This document shows, one piece after another, positions 45,216-56,522 of a DNA stretch of 64,000 nt (its first letter is position 1; each line of letters starts with the position of its first letter). Source of the DNA: Helianthus annuus (taxonomy: Eukaryota; Streptophyta; Magnoliopsida; Asterales; Asteraceae); assembly GCF_002127325.2 (NCBI RefSeq), contig NC_035435.2:115056171-115120170 (forward strand), in the 5' to 3' direction. Below the pieces are notes generated by a model. It searched no databases and was not told where the DNA came from. It saw nothing but the letters and a program-made list of their open reading frames with translations. The position numbers and the translations under genes were made by a program.

Positions 45216-48200
45216 TTTTATATTTTTAAAACTCACAAACTGAAATGTTAAAACCCATACTTCACACTTTTCTAAAAGCAGCATTCAACTTACAGTTGCT
45301 TCTTGGATCAGTTTATAACCAAAGTACACTTCAGAAACAAAAGAGATCTTGAAATGCTGGCATTGCTTGTCTCACCCATGCAACAAGGACTGAAGAAAAC
45401 CAGCCCATCTATAACTTTTTATAGTTTTATCTCAAAGCTGCACGAGCCGATCAAGGTGTTGCCAAGACTGCCAAGCGTCTTGCGGCGCCATGAACAGTTA
45501 GTTGTCCAACTGGCCTTCAACTGAAGCAGCCAATTTAGTGTGCTTAGCATGTCTAACTGACTGCATAAAGTTGATGGAGTGCTTGGTTCAGTCAATACGC
45601 TAATACAGATCAGAACAAAAAACGGGCAGTCCATAAAGGATATCCCACTTTTAAACTATCAAAAAACGATAGTTATAAAATAAGTGGAACAAGGTTCCAA
45701 AACGTACATTCTGTTCTATATTCAAGGTCCAGTATAACCAGATTCTTTATAACATCCAATAAGATATTAAAATGGACCTCCAAAAAAAAAACTTTAACAC
45801 TACTCAAAACATATTAGAAACGAAGACGATAAACAAAAACCGGAAAATGGACAAACAAGATGGAGTCATTTTTCCTAGACATCAGAACATAACATCATAC
45901 ATACAACTAACAAGAATTGTCAAAACAAGTCAACGGAAAGAATATCATCAAATTCTTCTTTCTTACTCAAATTTCGAGCTTAGTCGATCCTTTTTAAACT
46001 CGTTTATGAACAATTCCTAATCAAGTATATATTTAAAATATTTACCATAATATTCGATTACTTGGGTGTTCTTTTATGAACATAAACCATGCAGAGAACA
46101 CTACAAAAAATATGTAAAACTCAAGAATAATCCGATTTTTTTATTTAATACCAAACAGATTCAAACGTTTAACCCTAGAAAACCAACTAAGGTTATTAGT
46201 TCAAAAAACTATGAAGAACACAGAGACAAGACAGATACAAACACGAAATCTAATCTCGTAATGACACTCAAATCTTCAAAAAACTTTCATTTCATAATCA
46301 ACCTAAAAACTTGAAACTGGTCTCTAAATATGTACAACTCTCAAGATCAAAGTATCTAAACCACAACTCAGATCTAACAGATTTGAACTTCAACTACCAA
46401 GAGAGTGAACAAACCCTAGATCGATAACAACAATTGTCATAGATTAGGCTTTCATCACAACGAAGAAGAAAATAAAAACCCTAGACAACTCTTAAAACTT
46501 TGAAATAGACTGTAAGTGAAAAAGTTTATGTTTGAATAGTAGACTATAAATTCACAACCAAAATAAAAACAAAAACATACCAACAGGCAAAAACTTCCAT
46601 GATAAAAAATTGTTAAAAATGAATCCAACAATTCAACAACAATATTACAACTATATCGGATAAAGCAAGAGTCACAGTGTCACATAATTCCATAGCACTC
46701 AGAACATAGCCATAGCCTCAACAAACAAACGTAAGAACTTTCTATCACATCAGAAAGTAAAACAAATTATAAAGCATGTTCTAATTAATAAAGAATTCAT
46801 AAAATTCTATAACCATATCAATTTCATTGATTTAAACCAACAAGAAGGAATCACAAGACTCCAAAAATAATAAGTCTGATAATAACAACGGGAATATCAC
46901 CTAGATCAGACTACAAGATTAATATATACATTCCTCTCAACAGAGTTCAACTATAGCAAATTGACTTTAAATTCACTAACAAGTCATGAAACTTACCAAG
47001 TAACAATAACATCACAGGAAAAGGAAAAATCAGAAAAAACGTTCTAATTAAGACAAAAAAAAACATTTGATTCTAAAAACTACCAGACATAACACATATC
47101 TGATAAAAACCCAAGACCAAGAGATACAAAACTCTATACAACTCAGCACAATGTCTGAAAACTTGAATCACATGATTCAAGACCATGAAAAGTCACACGA
47201 CCTTTTTTTTTTAATCAGAACCTAGTCTGAAACTTTTGAATCACACGATTCAAAAACAAATCTGACGAAACCTAGAATCACAGATTCTACACATCAGATA
47301 ACAAGTTACAGCTAAAAACACTCGGTTAAATAAAAAACAAAGAACGTTTACAACTAAACATCCACCAACCAGAGAAATAAACAAGGTTGTAACACATATT
47401 CAAGAATAATCTTGACAACATTACTGGTTAAGACACATAAACCACACGATTCGACTAACTAGATAAAACGATTTTAGACAGTACAGAACAGATATAAACC
47501 AACACTGCGATCTAACGGGACTAGACTTAACAACACGAAGAATCTACAAACGACCCTAGACCAGTGTGAAAATAAGCACCACCTAGACCAGTGAACTAAC
47601 ATCACTACGATCGGCGATAAAGTCTCAGAGAGACAAAAATAAAAAAAACAAATAAGATCACCAACACAATGATCCTACACAAACCTTACTACGGTCGGAC
47701 TCAAAACATGAAGAACCCAAGACCAGTGAGATAAAGACAAACACTATCGAAGAACATATCTTCAAGATAGTATAACCTTTACAAGATAAGACTCAATCAG
47801 CCAGATCTACAATGAATCTCACACATACAGAACATCAATAAGACGAACTACTTTAACCCTCAACAAGACTTAACGGACACGCTACAGATCTGAACATGTA
47901 AGAACAAGTAACGCCCTAAATCTCAGTTTCAATATGAAATCCTAGAGAGAAACATTGTTCGCTAAGAACAATTAAACAACACTTCATGAGTACTAGCTTG
48001 TTCAAACAACAACCTTACTAAACACATACACATAGTAGCATGTAAACAAATAGATTCACAGTGACAACGGAAAGACATACAATGGCTTATTTGCTTTCAA
48101 TTCATATACAACTAAATATCTCATTTGAGTACCTCAATTCTTGCAGTGAAAATACACCAATAACTCAGATAAGATATAATACGAGATATATGTATGCATT

Positions 48201-48790
48201 TAGAAGCAAATATACTTAAACAAAACTAATTATATATCAAATGTTTAATAAAATCACAACCTATCAATTACAAGACAATAACAGCTATCAACAAGAGCAA
48301 TTACTCACAACATAGATACAAACAAGAGACCCATGACAGTTTGTAAAAGATAAAAGATATGAAATACGCACAGACGAGTCACGAAAGACGAACTTCACTT
48401 TAGAATCTTCTATTGAAATGAAGCTTACATATTAATGTTTCACCAAACAAATTAAGAAGATCAGCCATAATACAAATCAAACAACCACAAAAAAAAAATC
48501 TAAACAGTCAATCAGTTCCAGGGACCAGATGGTAGGTTCATCACTCACAGTGCCTACCCAAGCCTTTGCACGGAAACTGTGACCTAGACCACAAAAAAAA
48601 ACAATAGGCAATAACAAAGAAAGGAAACACAGAATACACAATAGCAAGTAATCAAGAAACATTAAGATCACACAATATGCAACAGAGTGTACCCTCTCTG
48701 TGTCCCCAATCAAACCGGCCCAACTACTCCGGCAACAGAATGCCTAAATGCAACGAACAATATAAAAACAAGAAAGGAATAGTAACACCC
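45216..48790 (-). other. Non-coding interior of the LARD
   Basis: 3.6 kb, A-rich on the plus strand, with many stops in all frames. Several stretches look like spliced-gene leaders or introns on the minus strand (for example 'aaccctagatcgataacaac' near 46413 on the plus strand). I recognise no protein. Confidence 0.5.
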
Positions 48791-48794
48791 GATG

Positions 48795-49135
48795 CGTACA
48801 ACTCCAAGCAATCAGGTTTGTAGCATAATTAATCTTCACAGTGTATGCCTTTCACTGAGGTTGACGCCTTGATCTCATGGTTTCCCCTTCACTCGGTTGT
48901 CACCGAGTACAGTTCTGTTTGATGACAGATACTCCAACAACACAGGGAATTCAAGCTTAGTTCCTGGTAATGGGCCCATAGTAAACAGAGTTTTTTCACC
49001 ATCGTATGCAACCCCTTTAGTGCCCATCCCGGATTCGTATAACTTATAGAGCATGACGAGTACTCTTCTGCCTACACCTTTTTCTCAACAAGATTTCCGT
49101 CTTCATAGAAGACAGCCAAAAATCTGGATTCGGCA
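48795..49135 (-). pseudogene. ARGONAUTE4-clade N-terminal fragment captured in the LARD
   Basis: Minus-strand frames read, in AGO4 order: LAVFYEDGNLVEKK; then, after a one-base shift near 49075, GVGRRVLVMLYKLYES; then VAYDGEKTLFTMGPLPG (compare the AGO4-clade phrase FAYDGEKTLFTVGALP); LEFPVLLEYLSSNR; and, past two stops (TGA at 48875-48877 and another just after), KAYTVKINYAT (compare KKFMVEISYAAKIP). This covers part of the N and L1 region only. PAZ, MID and PIWI are absent. AGO4 proteins carry 24-nt siRNAs that direct DNA methylation of transposons. The fragment is not translatable. Confidence 0.72.
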
Positions 49136-49439
49136 GATCCAACAAACTACCAAACTTCCTTAGATCTTCTTGTAATCATTCAGATCTAAACGAACTGACG
49201 TATATCCAAACCCAGAACAAACTCATTCACCAATACCAAGATTAATTAAGCAGAGTCAAGGAAATGCAAACATGATTAGACACAAATACAAATCAATATG
49301 CCTCACAAAAAAAAAAACACAATTCGTGTGACAGGGGCTTCAAGAATTACCAACAGATCAGACAAATCCCAAATGAAAGAACAGGCCGACTAAAATTCAC
49401 AAGCAAAACCCAAGACCCATGATTAACTTACACGCTTGG

Positions 49440-49716
49440 TGAAGCAGTCATCAACTTGTAACACCAACAATCACAGCAATTGCTCCAATTATAGCAGCGA
49501 TTAGACACAAACCTATCCAGGTTTCTCTCAATACCACAGTAAAAAAAAATAATATTCTCTCGCCGGTCGTCCATCAGCAACAACATAACCCGCAACGGCT
49601 TGGTAGCTGTGAACATAAAGATCAACCGACGGTCCGCCGTGAACTCCGGTAGGCGGAACAAACGAAGGAAATCTGATCACCGGTTGCGGTTGATTCGGAT
49701 GATGCTGATACAAATG
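49440..49716 (-). pseudogene. Ribosomal-protein-L18a-like membrane protein fragment captured in the LARD
   Basis: The minus strand encodes a Pro/Gln/His-rich start, then FPSFVPPTGV and SYQAVAGYVVADGRPARE (family phrase: GYQTVPGYAVxEGRPVRE). The central CCGIG membrane segment and the following 35 or so residues are nearly all missing. After a frameshift, a REKPG-like remnant (about 49512-49529) leads to CLIAAIIGAIAVIVGVTS and a stop (49451-49453), matching the C-terminal transmembrane segment of RPL18a-like proteins. It is broken by the deletion, two stops and a frameshift. Confidence 0.68.
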
Positions 49717-49935
49717 TTGATTGTGGTCCTTTCGTGGTTCACTCGTGAATTTGATTCCTTATAGGAGAAGAAATTAAAAGTGTGAAGAAACTGATGCAAG
49801 TTTTTCAAGGGTTTTGGCTCAAAAACAGATCGATGAAACTAACAGGAACCAATGAATGTTTCATTTGCAGAAACCCGAGCACACACAAGCGAAATACTTG
49901 ATAACAAACCGGCGAAAGATGAAAAACGAAAGACC

Positions 49936-49956
49936 AAGAGCCCATGGCTCTGATAC
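49936..49956 (-). other. Primer-binding site of the LARD, tRNA-iMet type
   Basis: The minus strand reads TGGTATCAGAGCCATGGG beside the 5' LTR. The tRNA-iMet complement is the usual plant LTR primer. Confidence 0.88.
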
Positions 49957-49958
49957 CA

Positions 49959-50484
49959 TGTCAAAATACATAGATCTATACGAAGAAACCTTTATTTCAA
50001 ACTGTAATATGTAAGAATCAAAAGATGAACAGAAGTGAAGAAAATACACATAATTAAAATCTTTCTAACTCACACGCAGACCATCAACATGATGGTCTGC
50101 ACTTTCTGATCTAAGCAATCAATAACAGATCTCAACACACGATCATAAGAAACAACTAGATCAAAGAAAACCCTAAGTGAGAGGAAGAAGACTCTAGAGA
50201 GATGAAGTCTCTGGAACTTCGAAATATATAGCGCATTACTTCCAAAGCCACACTAACCAGATCCAAGACTTCCAGTCCATGTTCGCCTAAGCCCAATAGA
50301 ATCTAGTAATCCAGTAAAGATCCCAAAGCGGCACCCATGTGTCTAGATTGTCCGTTATAACCGGGCCAGCCTTCTAATCTCCATAAGCCCATCAGCAAGC
50401 CATCTCATATGTAAGATAAAATAAGAAATAACAAATGTAAGATATAAAATATAAAACTGAAATATTAAGATATTATTTTTAACA
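49959..50484 (-). repeat. 5' LTR of the LARD
   Basis: 526 bp, TGTCAAAATAC...TTTTTAACA. TSD GGTAT follows at 50485-50489. Confidence 0.93.
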
Positions 50485-50911
50485 GGTATGCATTCTGGGC
50501 ATGCATGGTTTGAACTTAGCTTGGGCTTTCTTTTACAAGATAACTAAGACTACCCTTTTTGGTTAATACTAGTGTGTGATTGTTTTTAGTAAGGTAATTC
50601 TTAAGAAAAAAAAATATGATCATAACACCTCAACTCTTCATCAAAACAAGGGGCATGTACATCAAGATCCTTTTGTTACTAGCAGACTTTTATCTTAGTA
50701 AAAAACCTCTATATGGTTAATGTCAAACATAAATCCATTATATAAAGTTAACATTACAAGTTCGGTTCGGTTTTGGTTATTTCGGTTAACCAAAGCTTCA
50801 TAACCATAACCATAACCATAACCATAACCGATTAGTCGGTTAATCAAAGTTTTATAACCATAACCATCGGTTATGTCGGTTATCAGTTAATAGCGTTTCG
50901 GTTATGGCGGT

Positions 50912-51792
50912 TGAAGGGGTATGGTCCCAAAAAGTCGCGCAAACCTCCTCTCAGGTTGCGCGTGAGACCATACTCCTTATTTCAGTAAACTTATTAATAA
51001 GATCCTCGCGCGCCACACTCCACGTTCTGATCTACCCCGCGCGAGGCACGGCCCTCAAGAGGCTCAGATATCAGCACTTAGCATGAAACAATGGAACAAA
51101 TAAGCATACTAACCCCGCGCGGGTTAGTTGCTGTCCAACAAGAACCACACAGTAGGGAAGTGCACGGCTACCTACAGTGGTACACAAGGTACAAGTGGCA
51201 GTAAAAGGAGCCAATGAGCGTCCAGCAGGCTCTGGTCAATCGTGCGCCACGATCGCCTGACGAGAAGTACACAAGGACGTCTACGTGGCACCAATCAGAG
51301 GACGGAGACAACTGTCCCACGATCTCCACTTGTCTGCTGATGACAGAAGGACAACAAGGCCGACAACAATGACACGTGGCTCCAATCAAGGTGCGCCAGC
51401 ACCGAAGAGCGTCTAGAAGCCACTAAGCGGTCGACGCCAGTGAGACAAAGAGCATATCCGTTTTGTTGTCCGCTTCCGGCCCAAGGCCCATCAGCCCATA
51501 ACCCCTTACACCTCTCCGGCTATAAATAGAGACCTCATTCCACAGGTTAAACATTGGATTCCCTCTACTCTCACTCTTAGCACTTAATTACTCTCAAAGC
51601 AGTCGCTTATTCTCACGCCGGAGCCTGGTTAAGAGGGAAACCCCCACATTCCCCTCTTAACGAGTAACGGTGTTCTGTTTTGCAGGATCAGATTATCAAG
51701 TTGGAGCTCAAATATCTATGAGAAGATTAACCATTATGAAAGGAACATAAACCAATCCTAATTAACTCCCTAATTAGATCAGTGTTTCTTCA
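50912..51792 (+). repeat. 5' LTR of a Tat-type Ty3/gypsy element
   Basis: 881 bp beginning TGAAG and ending CTTCA (5-bp inverted ends). A TATA box (TATAAATA) lies at 51521-51528. It is notable for GC-rich 'cgcgcg' words. The preceding GCGGT (50907-50911) is the predicted TSD. The partner LTR is outside the window. Confidence 0.8.
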
Positions 51793-51806
51793 TTGGCGCC
51801 CACCGA
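51793..51806 (+). other. Primer-binding site of the Tat-type element
   Basis: TTGGCGCCCACCG starts directly after the LTR. TGGCGCC... primer sites are usual in Tat/Athila-lineage elements. Confidence 0.7.
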
Positions 51807-51871
51807 TTTTTTCTATAACCACCCTCATCTTCTTTTATTTGAGCCTTTGACATCTTTTTCATCCTTCGACT

Positions 51872-54066
51872 ATGGCTGGTCAAGGAACCATTCCAGAGTT
51901 CGGTTTCGGAACCAACTCTAACACGGCGTTGGGTGAAGGAATCCAAAACTTCCAAGCCCAACAATCGAAGAAATCGGCGAAGTTGAAATCACCAATACTG
52001 GGGGTCCGCGCGGGAGCATCACCCGCATCACCCAAGTGGTCACCCCAGGGAACAACGGAGAAGGACCTTCGAACAAAGCGCCAGCTCAAAATGTATCTGC
52101 ATTACTAGGCTTACCAGAAGGCGAAACCCCAGCCTCGTGGTATGCCAAGAACATCGCCACCATCAATGCAGCATACCAATCGCTGATCGCGCAGCAAGCA
52201 GTTTTGACGGCAGAACCGTCCTTGGTCACCCCTCAGAGTCAGGGGGTGCGCCAAATGCCCCCGCCAGCCAATCTACAAGGCAGAATCAACAGGCCTCCCC
52301 CTACAAGACGTTTATGCGTACAAGACACGCGCGATACAAGAGGGGAAACGGATAGTTACTACGACTATCCGTCGAACCTTCAACGAGGCCCCGTTCACAG
52401 CCGGCTCACGCCGCGCAACATGAACAACGAATGGGAAGAAACGGACCCGTATGATCCCACATGGGAAGGTGACGAGGAATCGTCAGTCTTTAATCGTTTA
52501 CCAAAAAACCATGAGTACTACAAGCCAAGACAACACATTGGCTACACAGAAGAAGCTGAAAGAGATTTCCGCCTGGCATACCGACCAGCGGAAGCTGCGG
52601 AGCACTCCAAGTTTATCCCGAAAATTGCACTCGCGCCGCTTTCACGAGAGAAGCTACCCCCGACTGTCAGGAAGTTCAATGGATTGACTGATCCAGACGA
52701 TCACGTCAGAACATTCACGAGTGTGGGCTGCATGGGAGGTTGGAACATGCCCATGTGGTGCCACCTGTTCATTCAAACTCTTACCGGGGCGGCTCGCGCC
52801 TGGTTTGACAGCCTTCCGCCTGGGAAGATTAAATCATGGACAGATTTCAAGACGCAATTCTTGAGCTACTTTAGCCAACAACGTCGCTACCAACGTGACA
52901 CAGCCGAAGTAGAAGATATTTGGCGAAGAGATGGTGAAGGTCTGGAGGACTTCATCACGCGTTTTAACAAAGAATGTCTGGAAATAGGCGGCGTCAGTGA
53001 GCAACTCATGCGCTGTCACTTCAAGAAGGCCATACGCTGCGATAGTCTCATTAGAACCATCACAGGCAAAGATGGAATGCCAAAGGAGTGGGATAAACTA
53101 ATGGAAGCCGCAAAAATCGTCGCGCAAACTGAGGAGTCCCTTGCTGGTGGAAAGGGCTACTACGCTGAAGATCGATTCTCAAGAGGAAGTACGCGCGACA
53201 ACAACAACAAGCGTAACAAATACAAGAGTAATGATTGGAAGTCTGGGAGATCAAGAGGCCACGACGACAGGCCGCGCTACAGAGAAGATGCGCGAGAAAC
53301 AATTGACCGAATTGGTTACAAGAAAGCGGTCAGAGACGACAATCGTGACAAGCACTGGACTCCGCTCACAAAAACGCCAAAGGAGGTATTGATGACAGAG
53401 AATCACAATTTCAAGGCTCCCAGGCCAATGACAAACAAGAAAGGGCAAGACCCCAACTTGTACTGCGATTTTCACAAAGATTCAGGGCACCTGACCGACG
53501 ACTGTTATAGCTTGCGCCAAGAAATCGAGAGAGCGCTCAAAAGCGGTAAGCTAAGCCATTTGGTGAAGAATGTACGCAAGGAAACCCGTCAACTCCAGCG
53601 CCACGACGAAGGGAACCACAAAAAGGTCCGACGACTAGAGACTCACATGGTCAACGGACCCAGGTATAGCGCGAAAGAGAAAGGCAAACGCCCCTATGAA
53701 CCTTCTTGGCAAGAGCAGCAGGTTATATTTCCGGTAGTGCGCGGCGGACCTCGCGCCACACGTCCCGTCGTCATTACCGGTATAATCGGGCATTATGAAA
53801 CTGACTACATATTCATCGACCCGGGAAGTACAGCCGACATCATTTACGAACAGTGTTTCAATCAGTTGGATGAGGAGGATAAAGCGAGACTGGAGCCGGT
53901 CGATTATCCTTTGTCTGGATTTTGCAACGAGATGGTTTTTCCACTCGGCCAGATCAGTTTCCCCGTCACGTTTTCTGACGGGAAACATTCAAGAACGACA
54001 AATGTGAATTTCATGGTGATGCCGGTAAAATCAAGGCATGATGTGCTAATTGGGAGGGAAACCCAG
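51872..54066 (+). pseudogene. gag: Gag-protease of a Tat-type element, frameshifted and split by an insertion
   Basis: The natural start appears to be the ATG at 51872, 66 bases after the primer site. That frame runs to 52108. The main gag frame is offset by two bases and is open through 52036-54066, so an indel lies at about 51955-52030. The main frame holds the capsid domain (RKFNGLTDPDDHVRTF, then WCHLFIQTLTGAARAWF), a YCDFHKDSGHLTDDC metal-binding motif, and a protease with IDPGSTADI, all characteristic of the Tat/Retand branch. The protease is cut after DVLIGRETQ by the chromovirus-like array at 54067. Its remainder and pol should resume to the right of that array, outside the window. 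Confidence 0.82.
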
Positions 54067-54331
54067 TGTCACGGCCCCCGACCCGGTTTGACCCGTTTCC
54101 GGAGCCGTGGGACAGAAACCCCGTGATATTTGTTTAATTGAGTTATTGCAGCGGAAAATTTTGAACATCAGGATCGTTGTAAAGCTAAATTTTTCCCGAT
54201 TATTTTTATTTCATAATTCGGGATAAAACCCCGATAATTTACAATACATAAGTTTAGTGACAAATTCTTATTTTAAAACATCTTTATTCATTTTATATTG
54301 AGCCACTATTTTAAGCTTGAAATGCTCCTCA
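54067..54331 (-). repeat. Truncated LTR of the second unit
   Basis: Matches the first 265 bases of 55016-56486 with two differences. It then switches directly into leader sequence equivalent to 61995 onward, across a shared TCA. Confidence 0.9.
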
Positions 54332-55015
54332 TGAGAAACTTCTATGTTCACTGGGTACAGATTGAGGTTCTGAAAAGCTTCAGATATCTCGTTCATGCTG
54401 TGTAGCATATATGCAAAATGCATAAAATATCAAGTTAAAACTTTGGAACAAAGTTTAACAAATAACATGGAAGTGTTATTGCACACTATTTGTACAAAAT
54501 ACAGGAAAACACACTCAAATTTATTTCACTTTTATTTATTTACTTATTGGGAAGTACTGCTTGCAAATTCTAGGGCATCTTTAAAGATTTGCATGTTCTG
54601 CCACAGTGGCTAGCATATATAAATTTGCCCATTTTTCATCGAGTTTATCTTCCCAAGGTGATTTATCGATTAAATCCTGGGTTTCCTTTTTAATTTTCCT
54701 TTCTCTGATTTGCTCCTTACTTTTCTTAATAATCATACTCCTTTTTCTAGGAGAAAGCGGATTTTCATAGTTCGCTTTTTGCACAAATATTCCTTCCTCA
54801 GGAATCGTAGGGAGCTTTGAAATTTTAGTTTTAGACGAACTTCCTTTCTCGTAAATTGATCTATCTAGTTTAAGATAGATATCTTGCATACTGTAACTAA
54901 CAATAATCAATTAAAAGCACATAAACACATAATCACATAATAGTAATCAGGAAAATTAAGTATCGTTTAAATACTTAATTAGCTTAACTCAGTGGCTCTG
55001 ATACCACCTTGTTTC
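54332..55015 (-). repeat. Leader copy of the truncated unit, with primer site
   Basis: A near-identical copy of 61998-62680. It ends with the tRNA-iMet primer site (minus strand TGGTATCAGAGCCACTG, about 54989-55005). It retains a longer version of the leader frame (54581-54910) than the intact unit. Confidence 0.9.
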
Positions 55016-56486
55016 TGTCACGGCCCCCGACCCGGTTTGACCCGTTTCCGGAGCCGTGGGACAGAAACCCCGTGATATTTGTTTAATTGAGTTATTGCAG
55101 CGGAAAATTTTGAACATCAGGATCGTTGTAAAGCTAAATTTTTCCCGATTATTTTTATTTCACAATTCGGGATAAAACCCCGATAATTTACAATACATAA
55201 GTTTAGTGATAAATTCTTATTTTAAAACATCTTTATTCATTTTATATTGAGCCACTATTTTAAGCTTGAAATGCTCCTCAGCACTTTTCCTGATTTACAG
55301 CAGATCACCTGAAACATGTTTGAAAAAGATTTTGTCAGCGGGGAAATACTGAGTGAATCATTCATTTTACTGAAAATGACACATTTGCTATAATTCACAG
55401 TATTAAGAGTTTTTACATATGTTTATTATCAACCAACATTTCAAGAATAGGTATTTGTCACAGACCAGCTCTGTGACTGTGGTCATATCACCATTGGCTG
55501 GCCCAATGAGTGACGTATGTCACAATTAGGCTCGCCCACCTAATGTGAAGGAAACAATGATAACAATACTGTGCACAATACCCCACATACCGGCTGTAAT
55601 TTGGTGATTACATAAACTTAATCACTGTAATTATAACTTTTGGAAAATGATTTGGAGTATTGTAAAACAATTAATAAAAAGAGAATGACTCACATTGCAG
55701 ATTTAGTACTGACAGAATATGATTTTATCCCTGTTAACCTAATTTCACAATAATGCACACAAAACAGAGTTAGTGATCAATACAGCAGTTACGATAATTT
55801 CTCGAGACCAAATACTCGCAATGAATGACCAAGTGCAATACTTCAACTCATTTATCAAAATGACAAACGACAAAGTATAGTACTTTAACTCATTATCGAA
55901 TTATCGACAACGACAAAGTACAATGCTTCAACTCATTTATCGGATTACCGACAAACGACAAAGCATAGCCCAATGTGGGCGGCACTTAGACATTCTTTGG
56001 GTATATTGATCCCGGAAACTGAATCGTAATAGCGATCGAGTAATTACCCTGTTCTGCGGCAGCGATTCGATATTAGTGTGTGTGTGAACGATTTCTATTA
56101 TAACTCAGTGTATAATTCGAATTTTAACGTCGAATCTTCAGCAGAATTCAAGTCCCAACCCCCTCTATTTATACCCGAATTTTGTCACCGTCGCGTACCC
56201 CTATAGGCGTCGCGCTACGCGAGTGATCACCCTACTTTCATAGAGTAGCCCTTCGTGCATGTAGGCTTGCTGTGTCGACAGTTTTTAAATTTTCGAATTT
56301 TATAATTAGTTATGAGGATAATCGTTGGCTAGGGTTTATCCCCCCCTGAGTTTTAGGGGCCCTGATCCTGATTCTGATTGTTCTGGAAATTTTAGGGTTA
56401 GTGCAGAATTACTTGGGTATCTCAATTAGGGTTTTCTTAATAGCTAATTACCATTCTAATTATTAATTTTAATGAGAGTTGTTACA
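55016..56486 (-). repeat. Shared middle LTR
   Basis: 1471 bp, TGTCACGG...GTTGTTACA. It is the 3' LTR of the intact unit and the 5' LTR of the deleted one. The minus-strand TATA box (TATAAATA) is near 56163-56171. It lacks a 13-bp segment ('gcgcgagggggta') present in the right LTR at about 63862. Confidence 0.9.
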
Positions 56487-56500
56487 TCCTCCCCACCTTA
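56487..56500 (-). other. Polypurine tract of the intact unit
   Basis: The minus strand reads AAGGTGGGGAGGA directly before the LTR. 'ctcgaggacgagatttttcc' precedes it, as is usual in plant chromoviruses. Confidence 0.8.
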
Positions 56501-56522
56501 GGAAAAATCTCGTCCTCGAGAT

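Larger units (their letters stand above)
44676..50484 (-). mobile_element. LARD: LTR element without gag or pol, carrying host gene fragments
   Basis: Identical-length 526-bp LTRs (44676-45201 and 49959-50484; about 7 differences by eye) start TGTCAAAATAC and end TTTTTAACA. TSD GGTAT is at 44671-44675 and 50485-50489. A tRNA-iMet primer site beside the right LTR and a G-rich polypurine tract beside the left give minus orientation. The 4757-bp interior has no gag, protease, RT, RNase H or integrase, so it is a large retrotransposon derivative moved in trans. Two degraded host-gene fragments are recognisable near its 5' end. Confidence 0.9.
44475..50911. mobile_element. hAT-like repeat split by two LTR elements (right end outside the window)
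   Basis: 44475-44675 begins TAGGGTGTGCATAGG and is rich in 'ataaccataacc' and 'cggttatgg' words. The same words resume at 50755-50911. The LARD sits between (44676-50484) with TSD GGTAT. The Tat element starts at 50912 before any right terminus appears. The matching TGCACACCCTA end should lie beyond the window. Confidence 0.55.

Noticed and set aside
45419..45634. Minus-strand frames near the LARD 3' end, considered as a copia RNase H remnant or a further AGO piece
   Set aside because: No catalytic or PIWI motif could be found in any frame.
45772..46314. Two 82-codon plus-strand frames in the LARD
   Set aside because: They are Lys/Asn-rich translations of A-rich non-coding DNA, on the strand opposite to the element.
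48477..48713. Minus-strand frame beside the AGO4-like fragment, considered as its continuation
   Set aside because: The residues (GHSFRAKAWVGTV...) do not follow the AGO order as I recall it. It is hydrophobic and probably spurious.
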